In this document: positions 22,298-34,209 of the stretch, piece after piece | Position numbering within the stretch: the first letter of the stretch is position 1 | Layout of the letters: each line of letters starts with the position of its first letter | Assembly: GCA_039621445.1 (NCBI GenBank) | Contig: CP154954.1 | Coordinates: 68,762,670-68,826,669 of the forward strand | Direction of reading: 5' to 3' | From: Euglena gracilis | Taxonomy: Eukaryota > Euglenida > Euglenophyceae > Euglenales | Length of the DNA: 64,000 nucleotides | Notes under the pieces: generated by a model | Databases searched by the model: none | Told to the model about the DNA's origin: nothing | What the model saw: only the letters and a program-made list of their open reading frames with translations | Position numbers and translations under genes: made by a program

Positions 22298-23269
22298 CTG
22301 GGGGGGGGGGCAAAACCACCGGCTGCGAAGTGTGGGACAAAATGCAACACCGCCGGGAAAAAAAAATGAGGCGGGAAATTTGAAGTCAGAAGACATGGCG
22401 GTCTCGGCCAAAACAGCCCAAAAGGGTGCGAGGAAACCCCCCCTGCCAAAAGCCAAAAAGCCCAAGACAGCACAAACAGGGCAAAACGCTCAAGACAGCA
22501 CATCAACGTCATTGTTCAGGTCACAGATACTCCTGGTTCAATGTCCACACAAGTTGTCATCAAAAGGTCTGATGAGGGGAGGAATAAGAGGTTTGGCGAG
22601 GAATTGAGGTAGAACACAGAGGATCAAGGGAATGCAGGTGCCACCTTTATTTATGCTGTTCATGGCAGCCTTGAGAAGATATAAACGAGGGAGACGGGGA
22701 GGGGGTATCCCCTGAAAGAGGTGAACCCCCCATTTAAATCCACAGAGCCCAATATACACAGTGACAAAAAAGCAACAACAGTTGTGCTAATGCTGGACCA
22801 TCCAGACCAACTCCATGCGGGAGCCAATTTGCTCAATGATTTTTTTTCTTCGAGAACTCCAATTTATCTATTTTTTGTCACCATTTAGTTATCTGTGTTT
22901 CCGGTAGGTTCAACTGCCCCCCCCCCTATTTGTCTCCTGGCAAACAACCTCAATTTAGAATGACCCAATCGATGATGAGGGAATGCATTCCCAGGTGGCC
23001 ACTTCACTGGACTGAAGGTGAAATCCTCACTGGCTGACAATGCAGGGGACAACTTTCCTGGGTTCGCAGTTTTCCATCCATGCTTATCAGTGTGCGAATG
23101 GAAAAAACTGCAACCCAACCAGTCTTTGGGGGTTCCTGTTCCAACGGGACCTGAAACCTCTTCTCCAACTGGCTGGCCCCGGGGGTCCACAAAGAAAATC
23201 CATCACAAAGCAATCTCCTGTTTTTGTGAAAACAAAAACAAGCGAGACCAGGGGGGCTGCAGGACACAC
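22298..23269 (-). other. Copy A intron 2
   Basis: Colinear with copy B intron 2 (54571-55632) with moderate divergence; no A-specific element recognised. Confidence 0.55.
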
Positions 23270-23318
23270 CCACAATCCCCCCGCCAACCACCACCACGTC
23301 ATACTCCCCGAGGGAGGG
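23270..23318 (-). pseudogene. Copy A exon 2
   Basis: 49 nt, PSLGEYDVVVVGGGIV, the FAD-binding loop. Acceptor GCGCAG|CCC, donor GTGG|GTGTGT. Confidence 0.85.
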
Positions 23319-24183
23319 CTGCGCAGGTGAGGCAGGGATTCCCCACAGCGTTTTGCACTGCTTCTTTTTTTCCATTCCCGTCATTCTGGAGGGGATTTGA
23401 AGAGGGGGAAAACATCGTTGACCTAATTTTGTTCCGGCACCCAGAGTGGCGTGGAACTGTGGGGTGGGGAGTCTCCTGGTTTCGGAAATAAATGCAGAAA
23501 TAGGTGCAGTGTTGACAGCAAGCGCCAAGGTGGGGGGACATAACAAAACCAGCAAACAAAAACAAACAACAAAAACAAACAACAAAACAAACAACAAAAA
23601 CACACACACAAAAAACGGAAAAGCAAAAATGAAGCGGAATTGTACATTCTTTTTACCGACCTCCAGGAGGATCATTCCACTTTTCAAAAAAAAATCAGTC
23701 AACTCTGGGATCCAAAAGGGAATATTGACCACAAATGGTTCAAAAGACCTTTTCTGGAAACTTTGTCGCTGAATCAGTCTGGTCGCCTTTTTGCCCACCA
23801 CAGGGGGTCTGGCCAAAAACGCTCAGCTGTGCGAAGAAAAAAAACAGTTACCATCCATCTGGGAGGGGGTCGGCAAATGACTAAATGATTGAATAAACTA
23901 AGCCAAAGCAAAAGGGACGCAATTGGAGGAAACCATTGTTGTTGAAGCAGGAGAAGCAGGAAGAATAGGATAAAAAATTAAAAAAAATATCATCAATAAT
24001 GATATCATCATCGTCATCATCACCTACTAATAATGAAATATTTTATGCACATGATAAACACATAATCCGCACATTTATCACCCATACAATTGTTGGACAT
24101 CATTCCCAAAATTGAGTCCCAAAATTATGCCCCGGATCCACGTTTTCAGTATTTCGACTGGGCGGATCCCTGGGCATTTCTAC
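23319..24183 (-). other. Copy A intron 1
   Basis: Contains GTTTGTTT-type low-complexity DNA, a relic of the CAGTCAGTC family near 23645-23700 shared with copy B, and ATC-rich sequence near 24000. No ORF. Confidence 0.5.
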
Positions 24184-24276
24184 CCGGGCAGAACGTGAGC
24201 TGGCGTAGGCAAGGAGCACCGGGGTGGCCACTGCACCAGCCAGCAGGGCATTCCGGACGAGGGGGCTTGCCAGCAT
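24184..24276 (-). pseudogene. Copy A exon 1
   Basis: ATG at 24276-24274, MLASPLVRNALLAGAV through LLAYASSRSAR. Donor CGG|GTAGAA after 24184 is good; the alternative after 24145 (AAC|GTGGAT) is poorer than in copy B. It has one Ala codon more than copy B. Confidence 0.75.
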
Positions 24277-25592
24277 CTTTTGGGAAGGGAACAGGGAAGC
24301 GCGGCCCACTGCGGCAGTGCAAGGGAGGGGAGGGAGAGGGGGAATCCAAGACGATATTTTCTCCTTGGCAGGCTGCTTTCACCAATTCTGGGGGGGGGGG
24401 GGGCCACATGCGCTGTGGGGTGCCTGTCCAAAGCAGGCACCCCCCCCCAGGGGCAGGGCTCTACGGGAAGGCCAGGTGGGGCCCCCACCACAGCACCCCA
24501 GAAAGAAACATTCCTTCAGCGCCGAAAGCGCCAAAGGAAAATCTTGAGCAAAAAAATCGGCGCCCCCGGAAATACGGGAAAAGCCGGGGGTGGTCGCCAC
24601 ACCCCCACCCCCTGGCCGGGGGGGGGGGGGTTCTTCCAGTTCCTCCCCACCCCATCAATTCTCCCTTCTTGGAGATGGTCATTTTAGGGCTCCCAGGGCT
24701 CCCAGGAGTACTCCTCCACCTTGTGTGGCCATGCCTTGCTCGCCGGCGGGTGTGGCTCCTTCGGCGTTCCTTGCAATCCCTGGTCCAACTCCCAAAGAAG
24801 GACCAGGGAAGGCAAAAACATTCTCGGCAACAGGTTGCCTGTTGCTCTGTGTCGCTCCCCCATCCCTTTTAGGCGGCCGGATTCGCACTTACGGGTTTTT
24901 TCTTTTTGAAATGGGCGCATTTGCGCGAATTTACAATTTTTGCGAAAAATCTGGGACCCAATACCTGACACACAGAAAACAGTTTCTGAACTGTTGCAAC
25001 CCTGTGTTGAAAGGATGTAACCAAACACCTATAATTGACCCCCAGATTTTCGCCATTTTCGGCCATTTTCGGCCATTTTTTCCTATAGGTGGGGGGTAAA
25101 GCTGCCTTAAAATTCTTTCATACAAACAATACATTTTGATCATTCAGTCAACATGCAAGCAATTGTGACAAGCTAACACATCCAAGGAGGTCCGTTTGGA
25201 ATGGGTGCTCAGGGATTAAAGCGGTCAAAGAGCTTTTTGTTGCAATATGCAAATGCAAGGTTTTGGGAATAAGCTTCTTTTTCCCTGCCAGAGAGGCTCT
25301 TGTCCACTTTGGTCTTGTTTTGCTGGGGGTTTTTGGGACGCTTCATGAGAATGGTTGGCACATGACATATTAACCACAATGGTGGATGGCAACACCAAAA
25401 CTGGTGCTTTTCTCTTCAAGCCTCTTGGCGTGGATGCTTTTCACAGACAACTTCCCCTCACCTATTCCAACTTGATACCCCAATCAACATTGTTTGATGG
25501 TGGCACTGTTATATCCCATCCACTTGTGTACAATAAACCTAATGCAGGGAAAACAGAGAAAAAAGCGCTTCACATAATTTGCCTAGTTGCAC
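24277..25592. other. 5' flank of copy A and start of the spacer
   Basis: The first 70-100 bases upstream of the ATG (GGGAGGGGAGGG on the plus strand, a C/T-rich stretch on the coding strand) are shared with copy B and may be promoter or 5' UTR. Beyond about 24620 the similarity ends. The rest has a GGATGTAACCAAACACCTATA repeat with ATTTTCGGCC steps (25015-25090) and no recognised gene. Confidence 0.5.
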
Positions 25593-26662
25593 CTTGTCGC
25601 CACAATTTTCTGAAATGTCATCAAAACCATCGGCTTTGGCCCAAATAACCTATTTGGAGGTGGTTCGTTGAGCAGCATGTGCAAGCAAACAAAAGCAAAC
25701 AAAAGCAAGCAAACACGTGATTCCATAATGTTGAAATATTGACATCAAATGTGCTCACCCAATGTCTGCATCTTGTTCAACATCGCATCTTGCCCAGCAT
25801 CTACATCTTGTCCAATATCTACATCCATTGCATCAGCAATCACTGCATCTTGTCTGGTGTGTGCATCTTATCCAATACCTGCATCTTGTCAAGATCTTAA
25901 TCTTGTCCAGTATCTGCATCCACTGCATCTTCTCCAGCATCTGCATGTTGTCCAGCATCTGCATCTTGTACAGCATCTGCATCTTCTCCAGTGTCTACAT
26001 CTTGTCCAGTGTCTACACCTTGCCCAATGTCTGCATCTTGTTCAGCATCTGCATCTTGTCCAGCATCTGCATCTCATACAGCATCTGCATCTTGTCCAGT
26101 GTCGACATCTTGTTCAGTGTCTGCATCTTGTTTAGCATCTGCATCCATTGCATCTTGTCCAGTATCTGCAACCACTGCATCCACTGGCTCCCAACCTTGC
26201 AAAATGACCACACAAATCCAAAAAAATGCCCACAAAAAACCTAAAATTGACCGCAAAAGGCCCCAAAAAGCAACCAAAATGACCTAAAATTGCTTCAAAT
26301 AAATAACCTAAACGCCCAAAAACGCCAACAATGTCCACAAAAAAATTCTGAAAAATAACCCAAAATCACCAAAATGGCGCAAAATGCCATAAAATGTGCT
26401 CATATTGACCCAAATTAGCCCAATGTTTGCCAAATCAGTGCAAAATATCCCCAAAATTAGCAAAAATTGATCCAAAATGGCCAACATGGTAATAATATTG
26501 GAAATTTGTGGAGAAATTATTCCAAAAATGGGTATAATTCTTCAAAATATACAAAAAAAATTGCCAGCATCGCCCTTGTCACCAAAATTTTCTGAAATGC
26601 CATCAAAATATCAGCTTTGGCCCAAATAACCCTTTCGGGGGTGGTTCTTTGAGCAGCATGTG
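25593..26662. repeat. Minisatellite insert between 88-bp direct repeats
   Basis: CTTGTCRCCAMAATTTTCTG and on to GAGCAGCATGTG is found at 25593-25681 and 26575-26662. Between them is an incomplete relative of the CAAGCACCTCTG element: the 18-bp array (25762-26175) and its AT-rich right side, cut at GCCAGCATCGCCC. The flank duplication is far longer than a normal target duplication. Confidence 0.75.
25762..26175. repeat. 18-bp minisatellite array, spacer copy
   Basis: About 23 units of CATCTTGTCCAGCATCTG with many variants, ending at CACTGCATCCACTGGCTCCC as in the other copies. Confidence 0.9.
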
Positions 26663-26741
26663 TTGCAGGGCCAGGCATAATAACAAAAGAAGAGAGGCTG
26701 CACAGAGACAAGAATCACACGCACTGAAAATTGCCCCTTAG

Positions 26742-26960
26742 GGAAAAAGAAACTGTTAAGCAAAAAAAAACTCGAAAAAAATTTGCAACAGTTTTTTTTT
26801 CATTTTCGGCCATTTTCGGCCATTTTCGGCCATTTTCGGCCATTTTCGGGACCCCCACCTATAGAGCCCAAAATTTCATTTTCGGCCATTTTCGGCCATT
26901 TTCGGCCATTTTCGGCCATTTTCGGTCATTTTTACTATAGGTGCTTGGATGTAACTCCCG
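26742..26960. repeat. (CATTTTCGGC)n element
   Basis: GGGAAAAAGAAACTGTTAAG leads into two 10-bp arrays separated by GACCCCCACCTATAGAGC and ending ACTATAGGTGCTTGGATGTA. Relatives lie at 25015-25090 and 30570-30720. Confidence 0.75.
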
Positions 26961-27570
26961 ACAGTTGACGGATGTTACTTACCGAGTGACGCGAAGAGTG
27001 CGGAAGGTGAGATTGGTGCTCACGTGAGTCACACAGGTGGGAACACTCACCCGCTGTTGCGACAATTGGCACTGGTGCTGACGCGGTGACTGAACTGGTT
27101 TGGGTTCAGCAGTCGTCCGTAAGGACACACGCAATGATATTACATCACATACCACAGACTACGTCAGCCAGCCGCACGCAACTGATGTGTGTTTGTGCGC
27201 GCATTTGCGCATTTGCGCGCACAAACACATTTTTTTTGTGGGCGCATTTGCACGCACACCAACAAAAAACGTTGAAGTCAAAATGACATATGTTTGTGGG
27301 CGCATTTGCGCCCACAAACAAATTTTGTTTGTGTGGGCAAATGCGCGCACCAACCACTTGGGGAAGTGGGTATGTGGATGGTTTGTGCATGGGAGTGCAC
27401 GAACAACATGTCCATGTTAAAACACACTGATGAGTACCATGACCCTACAAAATTTTTGAGCGTGATAGCCGTGCTGGTGCGCGCATTTGGTGCGTGCACA
27501 AACAAAATTTGTTTGTGGGCGCGGATGCGCGCACCAACATTTAATTATTCACTTCAAAATAATGTGTTTG

Positions 27571-28497
27571 CAGAGTTTCCCACTGATTCGTACTTGGGGA
27601 CTCCCTTGCCCATTCGTACGTATTCGTACTTATTCGTACTTTCTCACAGCGTGATTTTTTTCCACAAATTTCGCCAGCATGAGTTCGTCATTTAGATAGT
27701 TTCTCAATCCTGGTTTCAGAACGTTGAAGATGTGCCCAAGGAAGCATACCAAATGGTCACCTATTGCTATACATGGCCCTTTTTTAAAAAAAAGTACAAA
27801 AAATTGCAGGAAAAACACATTCCTTCTTTGCGACTGATGTTGTCCAGCATGCCAAGCACGAACAAATACTCAAGATGAAACGAGTGGATTGTTCAATGGT
27901 GTGCAAAGCGTTCTTCGCAATCACCATTGCAAAACATGCCAACGGCTGCTTGCCGAAGGTTAGATCACATGCGTTGACGTTTTTTCACATCAATCAGTCC
28001 TGCCAAACTGAAAGACCGTTCAGACCAGGGCAATTCAATTTTGTGGGCCACACTTTCTTCCCGCTCAAGGATTTCCTTATGCTCGCAATGTGTGTGGTAT
28101 ACACTCTGTCCACTGACCGGTGCAAACTACTCCCCTCTTTCACACTGCCATGTACAGATGTGTACTTTCGGATGAGTCCCCTGATGGATGGATGGTCTAA
28201 CTTGTTGATGGGCAAACCTAAAAATCATTTTCGGAGGGAAAAGAGGACATGAGGCGTCCTGCAGCGTAAGATATGCATCACATACAGAGAAGTGTGAGGG
28301 GCCCTTCAACTCAGTGCAATGGTGTAGAAAATTGTACCTTTTTCTACTTGGCAATTCATACTTATTTGTAATTGGGGAATTTTTCATTCGTACTTATTCG
28401 TACTTATTCGTACTTATTCGTATTTTGGCAGATCTCGGCAATTCGTAGTTATTCGTACTTATTCGTACTTATTTGTACGAATCAGTGGGAAACCCTG
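27571..28497. mobile_element. hAT-like element with TATTCGTACT subterminal repeats
   Basis: Ends CAGAGTTTCCCACTGATTCG and the complement of CAGGGTTTCCCACTGATTCG, with GTGTTTG at 27564-27570 and 28498-28504. ATTCGTACTT is repeated near both ends, as transposase-binding subterminal repeats often are. The middle holds decayed transposase sequence on the minus strand. Length 927 bp. Confidence 0.9.
27900..28230 (-). pseudogene. Decayed hAT transposase fragments
   Basis: On the minus strand one frame reads INKLDHPSIRGLIRKYTSV, then RSVDRVYTTHIASIRKSL. After a frame change comes ERSFSLAGLIDVKKRQRM, a stop, then SNLRQAAVGMFCNGDCEE. The second part resembles the C-terminal dimerisation region of hAT transposases (F-S-x-A-G ... 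K-x-R ... M). The closeness of the two parts implies a large internal deletion. A matching piece is at 35757-35875. Confidence 0.65.
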
Positions 28498-28572
28498 GTG
28501 TTTGTGCGAGCCTTAGCGCACACAAAGAAAACTTGTTTGTGCACGCATATGCGCGCACCAACACACATCAGT

Positions 28573-29338
28573 TCTGTGATGCCATCTCCTCGTCTGTGAT
28601 GGGTGGCAAACGCAAATCCGCACGCCAACCATTGATTTGCCCCACCTTTACGTAATGATGAAATTTGTGGTGAGAGGCAGTCAGTAATGTTCACCTGAAC
28701 ACACCATTTGACGGGCGAAAACTTGCCTGCCTTATGTGTGTGCATTTGCACTGCTGTTCCCTGGCCCGCAGGGCCAGTTGTTTTGGCGTCATCCATTTGG
28801 CAGATAAGCGCAACAAATTGATGACGTGCAAGGTGACAGTTGGACACTTTTTCTGTGATTGTTTGTATGCAAGCGGTGGGACTTGCCACCCCCACAAATT
28901 ATGCACAAAAACAGGTGTGCTTCACGTTTTCCAAGAGAAAAAATGAGGAAACATGGAGGAGAATACCAGAAAACGGATTCCGGCCTGACGCATCCCAGGT
29001 ATTTCAGGTGCCAATTTTGAATTCTTGCAACACAGTGCTGTTGCAGATTGAGTGGTAATGGTTCAAAAATTCCTGCACCCAAAATAATGGGTGTTTGAGG
29101 GCTATCTCTCTCTGGCTTGCCGGTTGCCATGCACTGGCACCATATCGTCCCCCCAGCCGGGAAGGTCGATACCGGCCTGGTAGGTGCTGAAGCATCAAGA
29201 GCTGATTTGGCTGCTGCAGCAGAGCCCAAGCCGCTGGCCAGCGGCAGGGCCTTCGGGATCCTAAAATCTGTTCCGGCAGACGTGCACCGATATTGGGTGG
29301 CTGCATAACCACCTTCAGGTGATCCTCTTTCTCAAGCT
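28573..29338. other. Spacer without recognised gene
   Basis: An open minus frame of about 146 codons (28789-29229) has no family signature I can name and no relative in the window. The rest is unique sequence. Confidence 0.4.
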
Positions 29339-29346
29339 TTCCTGGG

Positions 29347-29653
29347 CAGGCTGTTTTTTACCAACCCCGGGGGGGGGAGGGGGGGGTCCGGAGTGCCTGT
29401 GAGTGCCTGCCCAGGCAGGCACTACCCCCCCCGGGGGGGGGGGTCGGATTTCGGCCTGTGCCCGGGCACATTCCTTTGAAAATAGGCCATTTTTGGCTCC
29501 CCGGCGCCTTTGGCGCCGGGGTTGTGCTAGGGCACTTTTGGCCGTGTGCCCTACCCCCCCCCGGGGGGGGGTCGGATTTGGAGTGCCTTGGGGTGCCTGC
29601 CCAGGCAGGCACCCCCCCGGGGTGGGGTCGGCACCCGATTAAAATGCAGCCTG
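29347..29653. mobile_element. CAGGCTG element, target duplication TTCCTGGG
   Basis: Starts CAGGCTGTTTTTTACCAACC, ends TTAAAATGCAGCCTG; TTCCTGGG at 29339-29346 and 29654-29661. At 307 bp it is the cleanest member of the family. Hairpin CCGGCGCCTTTGGCGCCGG near 29502. Confidence 0.93.
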
Positions 29654-29800
29654 TTCCTGGGACCTGTCACTAGAGTAGAATTGGCCCCAAAATACCAGGA
29701 GTTAGAGGACACGGTGTGGTCGTTGGGGTTAATTCCCTTCAGAGACGGTGGGTGTTGCGGGGCCAAGGGATGTCGCTTTTTTATTCCAGGTGGTTCATTT

Positions 29801-30030
29801 CAGGCTTCTTTTTAAGACCCCGGGGGGGGGGGGGCGGGGGCGGGGACCCCCCCAAAATCGGGCAATTAAAGGCAATTTCCAAAAATTTTCGGCGCTTCGC
29901 GCCAAAAATGTATACCCAGCGCCTCCGGCGCGGGACCCCCCCAGGGGGGGGTCCGGACCCACCAACCCACCCCACTCCACAAGGGGGGGGGGGGGGGGGG
30001 GGGGGGGTCTGCTGATTAAAAAGAAGCCTG
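29801..30030. mobile_element. CAGGCTTCTTTTTAAG element, target duplication GTTCATTT
   Basis: Starts CAGGCTTCTTTTTAAGACCC, ends ATTAAAAAGAAGCCTG; GTTCATTT at 29793-29800 and 30031-30038. Hairpin CGGCGCTTCGCGCC follows AAAAATTTT. 230 bp. Confidence 0.92.
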
Positions 30031-30560
30031 GTTCATTTGCTCTAAAGCGCTCGTCAAGTTGTTGGTGGGTACAAATGCGAAAATGAACCACTTGTGAATT
30101 TCTGGAATTCCTGCAGGGGATTCATTTGCGCATTTGCACCCACCAACAGCATGATGCACGCTTTAGCGCACATGAACCACCAGCGATTTACCCTGTGCTT
30201 TGTCACACCATTTATCGACCATCCAGAACCCACGAACGAATTGTGTTGGTGCGTGCATTTGCGCCAACAAACAAATTTTTGTTTGTGTACGCTTTAAATG
30301 AACCGACGCCGTCCGCAAACGGTGTGTGACAAACCCATCAAACTATGTCTCTGAATGGCCCACTGGTCCTCGCCGTCATGGCCCCTTTGTCATGCCGTTT
30401 ATCGACGGTGTCAATTCATGGGAGCCAAACCCCAACCCTTGAAGGACAGAATTGGGTTTCTGGGCGCAATTGCGCTCACCAACGCAATCATGTTTGTGCG
30501 CGCATTTGAGCCCATAAACACAATTTTGTTCTTCAAGGGTTGGGCTTCTTCTTCTGGGTT
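30031..30560. repeat. GCGCATTTGCRCCCACCAAC palindromic repeat block
   Basis: Several stretches fold back on themselves, for example GGTTCATTT...AAATGAACC around 30030-30090 and CGCATTTGCACCCACCAAC with GCTTTAGCGCACATGAACC at 30130-30180. It is related to the arms of 27181-28572. Confidence 0.65.
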
Positions 30561-30569
30561 CTTCTCAGG

Positions 30570-30720
30570 GAAAAAGAAACTGTTAAGCAAAAAAAATTTG
30601 CAACAAATTTTTCTCATTTTCGGCCATTTTCGGCCATTTTCAGGACCCCCACCTACAGAGCACAAACTTTCATTTTCGGTCATTTTCGGCCATTTTCGTC
30701 ACACTAAAACCCACACACCC
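30570..30720. repeat. (CATTTTCGGC)n element, short copy
   Basis: GGGAAAAAGAAACTGTTAAG, two short 10-bp arrays, and GACCCCCACCTACAGAGC between them, as at 26742-26960. Confidence 0.75.
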
Positions 30721-31743
30721 CGGCACTTCCTCCCCGCGCTTTAACAAAAAAAACCAAAAACACCACACTGACGCGCCGCAAGAACAGCAGTCCGGCAAAC
30801 ACCCAGGACGCACACGGCCAGCAGCTCAGGGTCACCCGGGGAAACAGCCGAAAAAAAAAAAAAAGGCAGTAAAGGTCCCATTGCTTTGCCGCTTTTTGCG
30901 TTTTTTTCACTCCCAGGGCGGAAGGTCCCGGGGGTTTCGACATGCGGGGCCCATTTCTGGACCCCCAAGAACGGGTCACACCGCCAAAATCAGAATTTTG
31001 CTCATTTTTTGCACTCTCAAGTTGTCGTGTTTTCAAACCCCCCAGAGACATGCAGCCGAAGTGAAAATATATTTGTGGATTTGCGCAAATGTGCAAACCA
31101 ACACGAAAAAACTAAAATGCGAATCTGGCCACCTAAGTCCCTTGTTGGTCCATCTGGCGGGAGTGTGAGCAACAAAAAAATCCGACCCTAAAAGGAGCTG
31201 CTACGGCCAAAGCTGCTACCCACCCCGCCCACAGGGTGCAATGGTGGGCGTGCTCCTTGCTAGACCAAGAAGATTTATGGCCCATCCGTCTCAATCTATC
31301 GAACATCATTCGGGTTATCACTTGCTCCCCCCCCCGATTGGGAGAATGGGTGAGTCCGACAAAAGAACTCGGTCAATTGAGCAGGCAGCACGGTGTGTGC
31401 ACGTTGGTGGGGATGCTGAGCGCGAAGCGAAGGGGTACAGAAATGATTCGGGGGGCAGGGGAGCGCCATCGAGGCAGCAGGAATGCATCCAAAATCATCC
31501 AGGAAAGTCATCCAGGAAATTGACCGCCTTCATCATTGGTCCGTGGACCTTCAAAATACCACTGGAACAATACCCGATGGAGCGTCTTCACATGATGTGT
31601 GTTTGTATGGGGTTGAACATGAGTTGGTGTCATGGGTACACATTTTTTAAAGAATTTGTGGCAAATTGTGGTCAGGTTTGTGTTCAAGTGTTTACAGTAC
31701 CCCCCGATGGGGGGGGGGGGGCTCGACTGCAACTTGTCCAGGT
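30721..31743. other. Spacer without recognised gene
   Basis: A plus frame is open over 31241-31786 but has no recognisable motif, and its end runs into the repeat at 31744. I see no other feature. Confidence 0.4.
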
Positions 31744-32478
31744 CAGGCTGTTTTTACCAACCCCAGGGGGGCAGGCTTTTGCTTAAGGACCCCCCCCGGG
31801 GGGGGGGGGTACTGGCTAGCCAATCGGCTAGACACTGGAAAAAGTGGACTAGCTAGACCCCCCTCCCCCCCGGGGGGGGGGGGGGGGCCGGGGGTCCCCC
31901 CGACTGGAAAAAAAAATTTAACAGGTTTTTGGCTGATTTTGTTCCAAAAATTTCCAAAAATGGCCAAAAACGGGCATTTTTGGCCATTTTTGGGGGTCCA
32001 AAAAAAATTTTCGGCGCTTCGCGCCGGTCACTGGAAAAAAAATTTCCACTAGCTAGCCCTGCTAGAAAACCCACTAGCCAAATTTGGACTAGCTGCAGTC
32101 CAGCCCCCCCCCGGGGGGGGGGGGGGTACTGCCAGCCCTTAAGCAAAAGCCGGCCGGGGGGGGGGGGGGTCCGGAATGCCCTTGAGTGCCTGCCCAGGCA
32201 GGCACTACCCCCCCCCCCCTGGGGGGGGGAGGCGGGTGTGGGGCCCACCCCCCCCGGGGGGGGGGCCTGGGCAGGCACTCCCAAAAGCACCAAAAACCGA
32301 CATGGGGGGGGGGGGGGGGGGGGCGGGGTGGGGGGGGGGGGGGGTGGGGGGTACTCAGCCAAAAGTTTCTAGCAGGCACTTCAGCGCCAAAGGCACCGGA
32401 AGGCTCAAAAGGGGCCTATTTTCTGAAAAGAGTTCCTGGGCGCAGGCCGAAATCCGACCCCGACTAAAATACAGCCTG
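31744..32478. mobile_element. CAGGCTG element with a nested TTTTGCTTAAGG element
   Basis: Starts CAGGCTGTTTTTACCAACCC, ends AAAATACAGCCTG, with GTCCAGGT and GTCCAGAT on the two sides (31736-31743, 32479-32486). Inside, GGCTTTTGCTTAAGG (about 31772) and its complement (about 32140-32155) bound a second element with CTAGCTAG-type sequence and the hairpin CGGCGCTTCGCGCCG at 32012-32026. Confidence 0.85.
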
Positions 32479-32486
32479 GTCCAGAT

Positions 32487-34050
32487 TTGGCTAATGCAGA
32501 TCCTTGTGGCCCCTTGGTGGGAGGGGTCTGCTAGCAGGGCTACCTAATGTATGTACGTACCTAATTTTTCCAAGTGACCGGCGCAAATCGCCGGAAATTT
32601 TTTTTACCCCCAAACCTGCCGAAAATGCCCATTTTTGAGCTTTTTTTTGAGGATTTTTTTTGAGCAAACCCAGCAAAAAAAAACTCATTAAAAGTCCATT
32701 TCCACCTTGGTGTGCAAAGCTGGAGGTGTTGTCCCTTCAAAGCCTAAGGGCAGTCCTTGAGGGAAGAAAAAAATTCCCGTCCCTTGTGGACCGCCCTTGG
32801 TTTTGCTGAAATGCTGAACAGCCGAATTGGTACGACTGTTTGTCATCATTTGCGGCACACATGAGTGATGAAGTGAACGCCCTTCACCCCTGGGTAAATA
32901 AATGTTTTCAGCTTCTGGAATTCAAAAAAAATACCCAGTTTTTGCTGACAAACAAAATGCATATAAAATTCTGGCGCAAAATGCAGGGGGAAACTTTTTT
33001 GGATCCCAGAACCTGAACAAAAAAAATGAGTGCCCTGATTCAAAACCATTTGATCATTCCATGAGACCAGCACAGAGAATGTGGGTCACAAAAACCAAGA
33101 TTAAATCAGGCATTAGATAATCACACGTATTGCATCCCAGCACCAAACAGATGGTGCGGGTTCAACCGTCTTATAATTCCCAACAACGGAAACGTTATCA
33201 CTGCCAACACAGTGCATTCCTGGACTGAAGATGAATTGCGAGGCAGACGTGGCTCCCCTGTCAGGCTGGTGCCTGGGCTGCCCCACCTCATTCCCCGGTC
33301 TCAACGAGGCCGGCAAATCCCAAACAAAATCTTGGCCCGGAACCCTCTTAGAGATCACCCGAGCATGTGGCGGGGAGGCTAAGCCAAATGTTTGGGGACA
33401 GAGGACAGGCCCAGGAGGGCGCTTTACTTGCATCTGACCCACCCAGTTCAGAATACCGCGGATGGCAGGCGAGAACAACAACTCACCACTTTCAAAAAAA
33501 AAACTCACTCAGGCATTCTTTGAAAACCAATCACCCACTTTCTGCCTGGCCCTGGTCACTCAGGCAAAAAAAAAAGCTCCAAACCAATGAATTCGGCCAA
33601 AAAAAAGACTATTTTTAAATATTTCCTAGGTTTTAAAAAATCAAATATTTTCCGGTGCCCTCGGCACCAGGTGGCCACTTTCGGTCGTTGTTGGGGGGGG
33701 TTTCCACAACCAAAAACCAGTCAGCCCCCCGAGGCCCCCCCCCCCAGGCCCTCCCGTGCAGCCCTGCTTGAGGCATGTCTGACTCCCAGACTTCTGCCCA
33801 CCCACCAGATGGGGGTGGGGGGTTGACTCCCCCACGTACCACCCACATAGCCCGTACAATTCTGGCCTTAGTCAATGGAATGCTCACCAACCCGGGCGGT
33901 GGCGTCTCCGGGGATGCACACGCAAAGCACGCCTCCGAAAAACGAGCATCCGCCAGTATTCTTTTCGCCGACTCCCGTCCGACCCGGGGGGAGGGGGTGC
34001 CTTGTGTTACAGGGTCCCTGCCCATGGCAGCCCCCCACCTGTGGAGTGGG
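32487..34050. other. Spacer without recognised gene
   Basis: Contains fragments of several families (GGCGCAAATCGCC hairpin at 32580, a CAGTCCTTGAGGG piece near 32753, a TTCTGGAATTCAAAA inverted pair around 32893-33016, and a GGTGCCCTCGGCACC hairpin near 33653). Open frames have no recognisable motif. Confidence 0.45.
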
Positions 34051-34209
34051 CAGGGCAGAACGGGAAGGCCCCCCCCCACCCGGGAGGTTGGGGGTCGGGT
34101 TCAAGCACCTCTGGTCAGCCATGCCCTTGGGCCCAGCATCGCCCAGCATCGCCCAGCATCGCCTTTGGAGCCCTTGAAGGTGTACCTATTATGCCTGCTG
34201 CTTTTGCCG

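Larger units (their letters stand above)
923..24276 (-). pseudogene. L-2-hydroxyglutarate dehydrogenase, copy A (disrupted)
   Basis: Same exon order as the intact copy 32 kb to the right. Exons: 1, 24184-24276 (or from 24145); 2, 23270-23318; 3, 22132-22297; 4, 19099-19189; 5, 12656-12760; 6, 11441-11605; 7, split into 11012-11075 and 10138-10280; 8, 8649-8787; 9, 5862-5949; 10, 3894-3977; 11, remnant 2664-2677; 12, 923-1078. Three breaks are seen: a 731-bp transposon in exon 7, the exon 7 donor changed from GT to GG, and loss of 92 bp removing most of exon 11 and its acceptor. All other exons stay in frame with intact splice sites, and amino acid changes are few (for example S/R at residue 4, M/I in exon 5, I/L and I/V in exon 7, L/I in exon 8). 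The gene was therefore functional until recently. A shortened transcript remains possible. Confidence 0.88.
27181..28572. mobile_element. Outer element with ACTGATGTGTGTTKGTGCGC ends, split by a nested hAT
   Basis: Left ACTGATGTGTGTTTGTGCGC, right the complement of AACTGATGTGTGTTGGTGCG. The arms are packed with GCGCATTTGCGCGCAC palindromes joined by TTTGTTTGTG. The element 27571-28497 interrupts it. No target duplication was found. GCGCATTTGCRCCCACCAAC arms recur at 30050-30540. Confidence 0.65.

Noticed and set aside
25355-25648. 97-codon open frame in the spacer
   Set aside because: It has plausible composition but no family motif, no splice partners and no second copy; not enough to call a gene.
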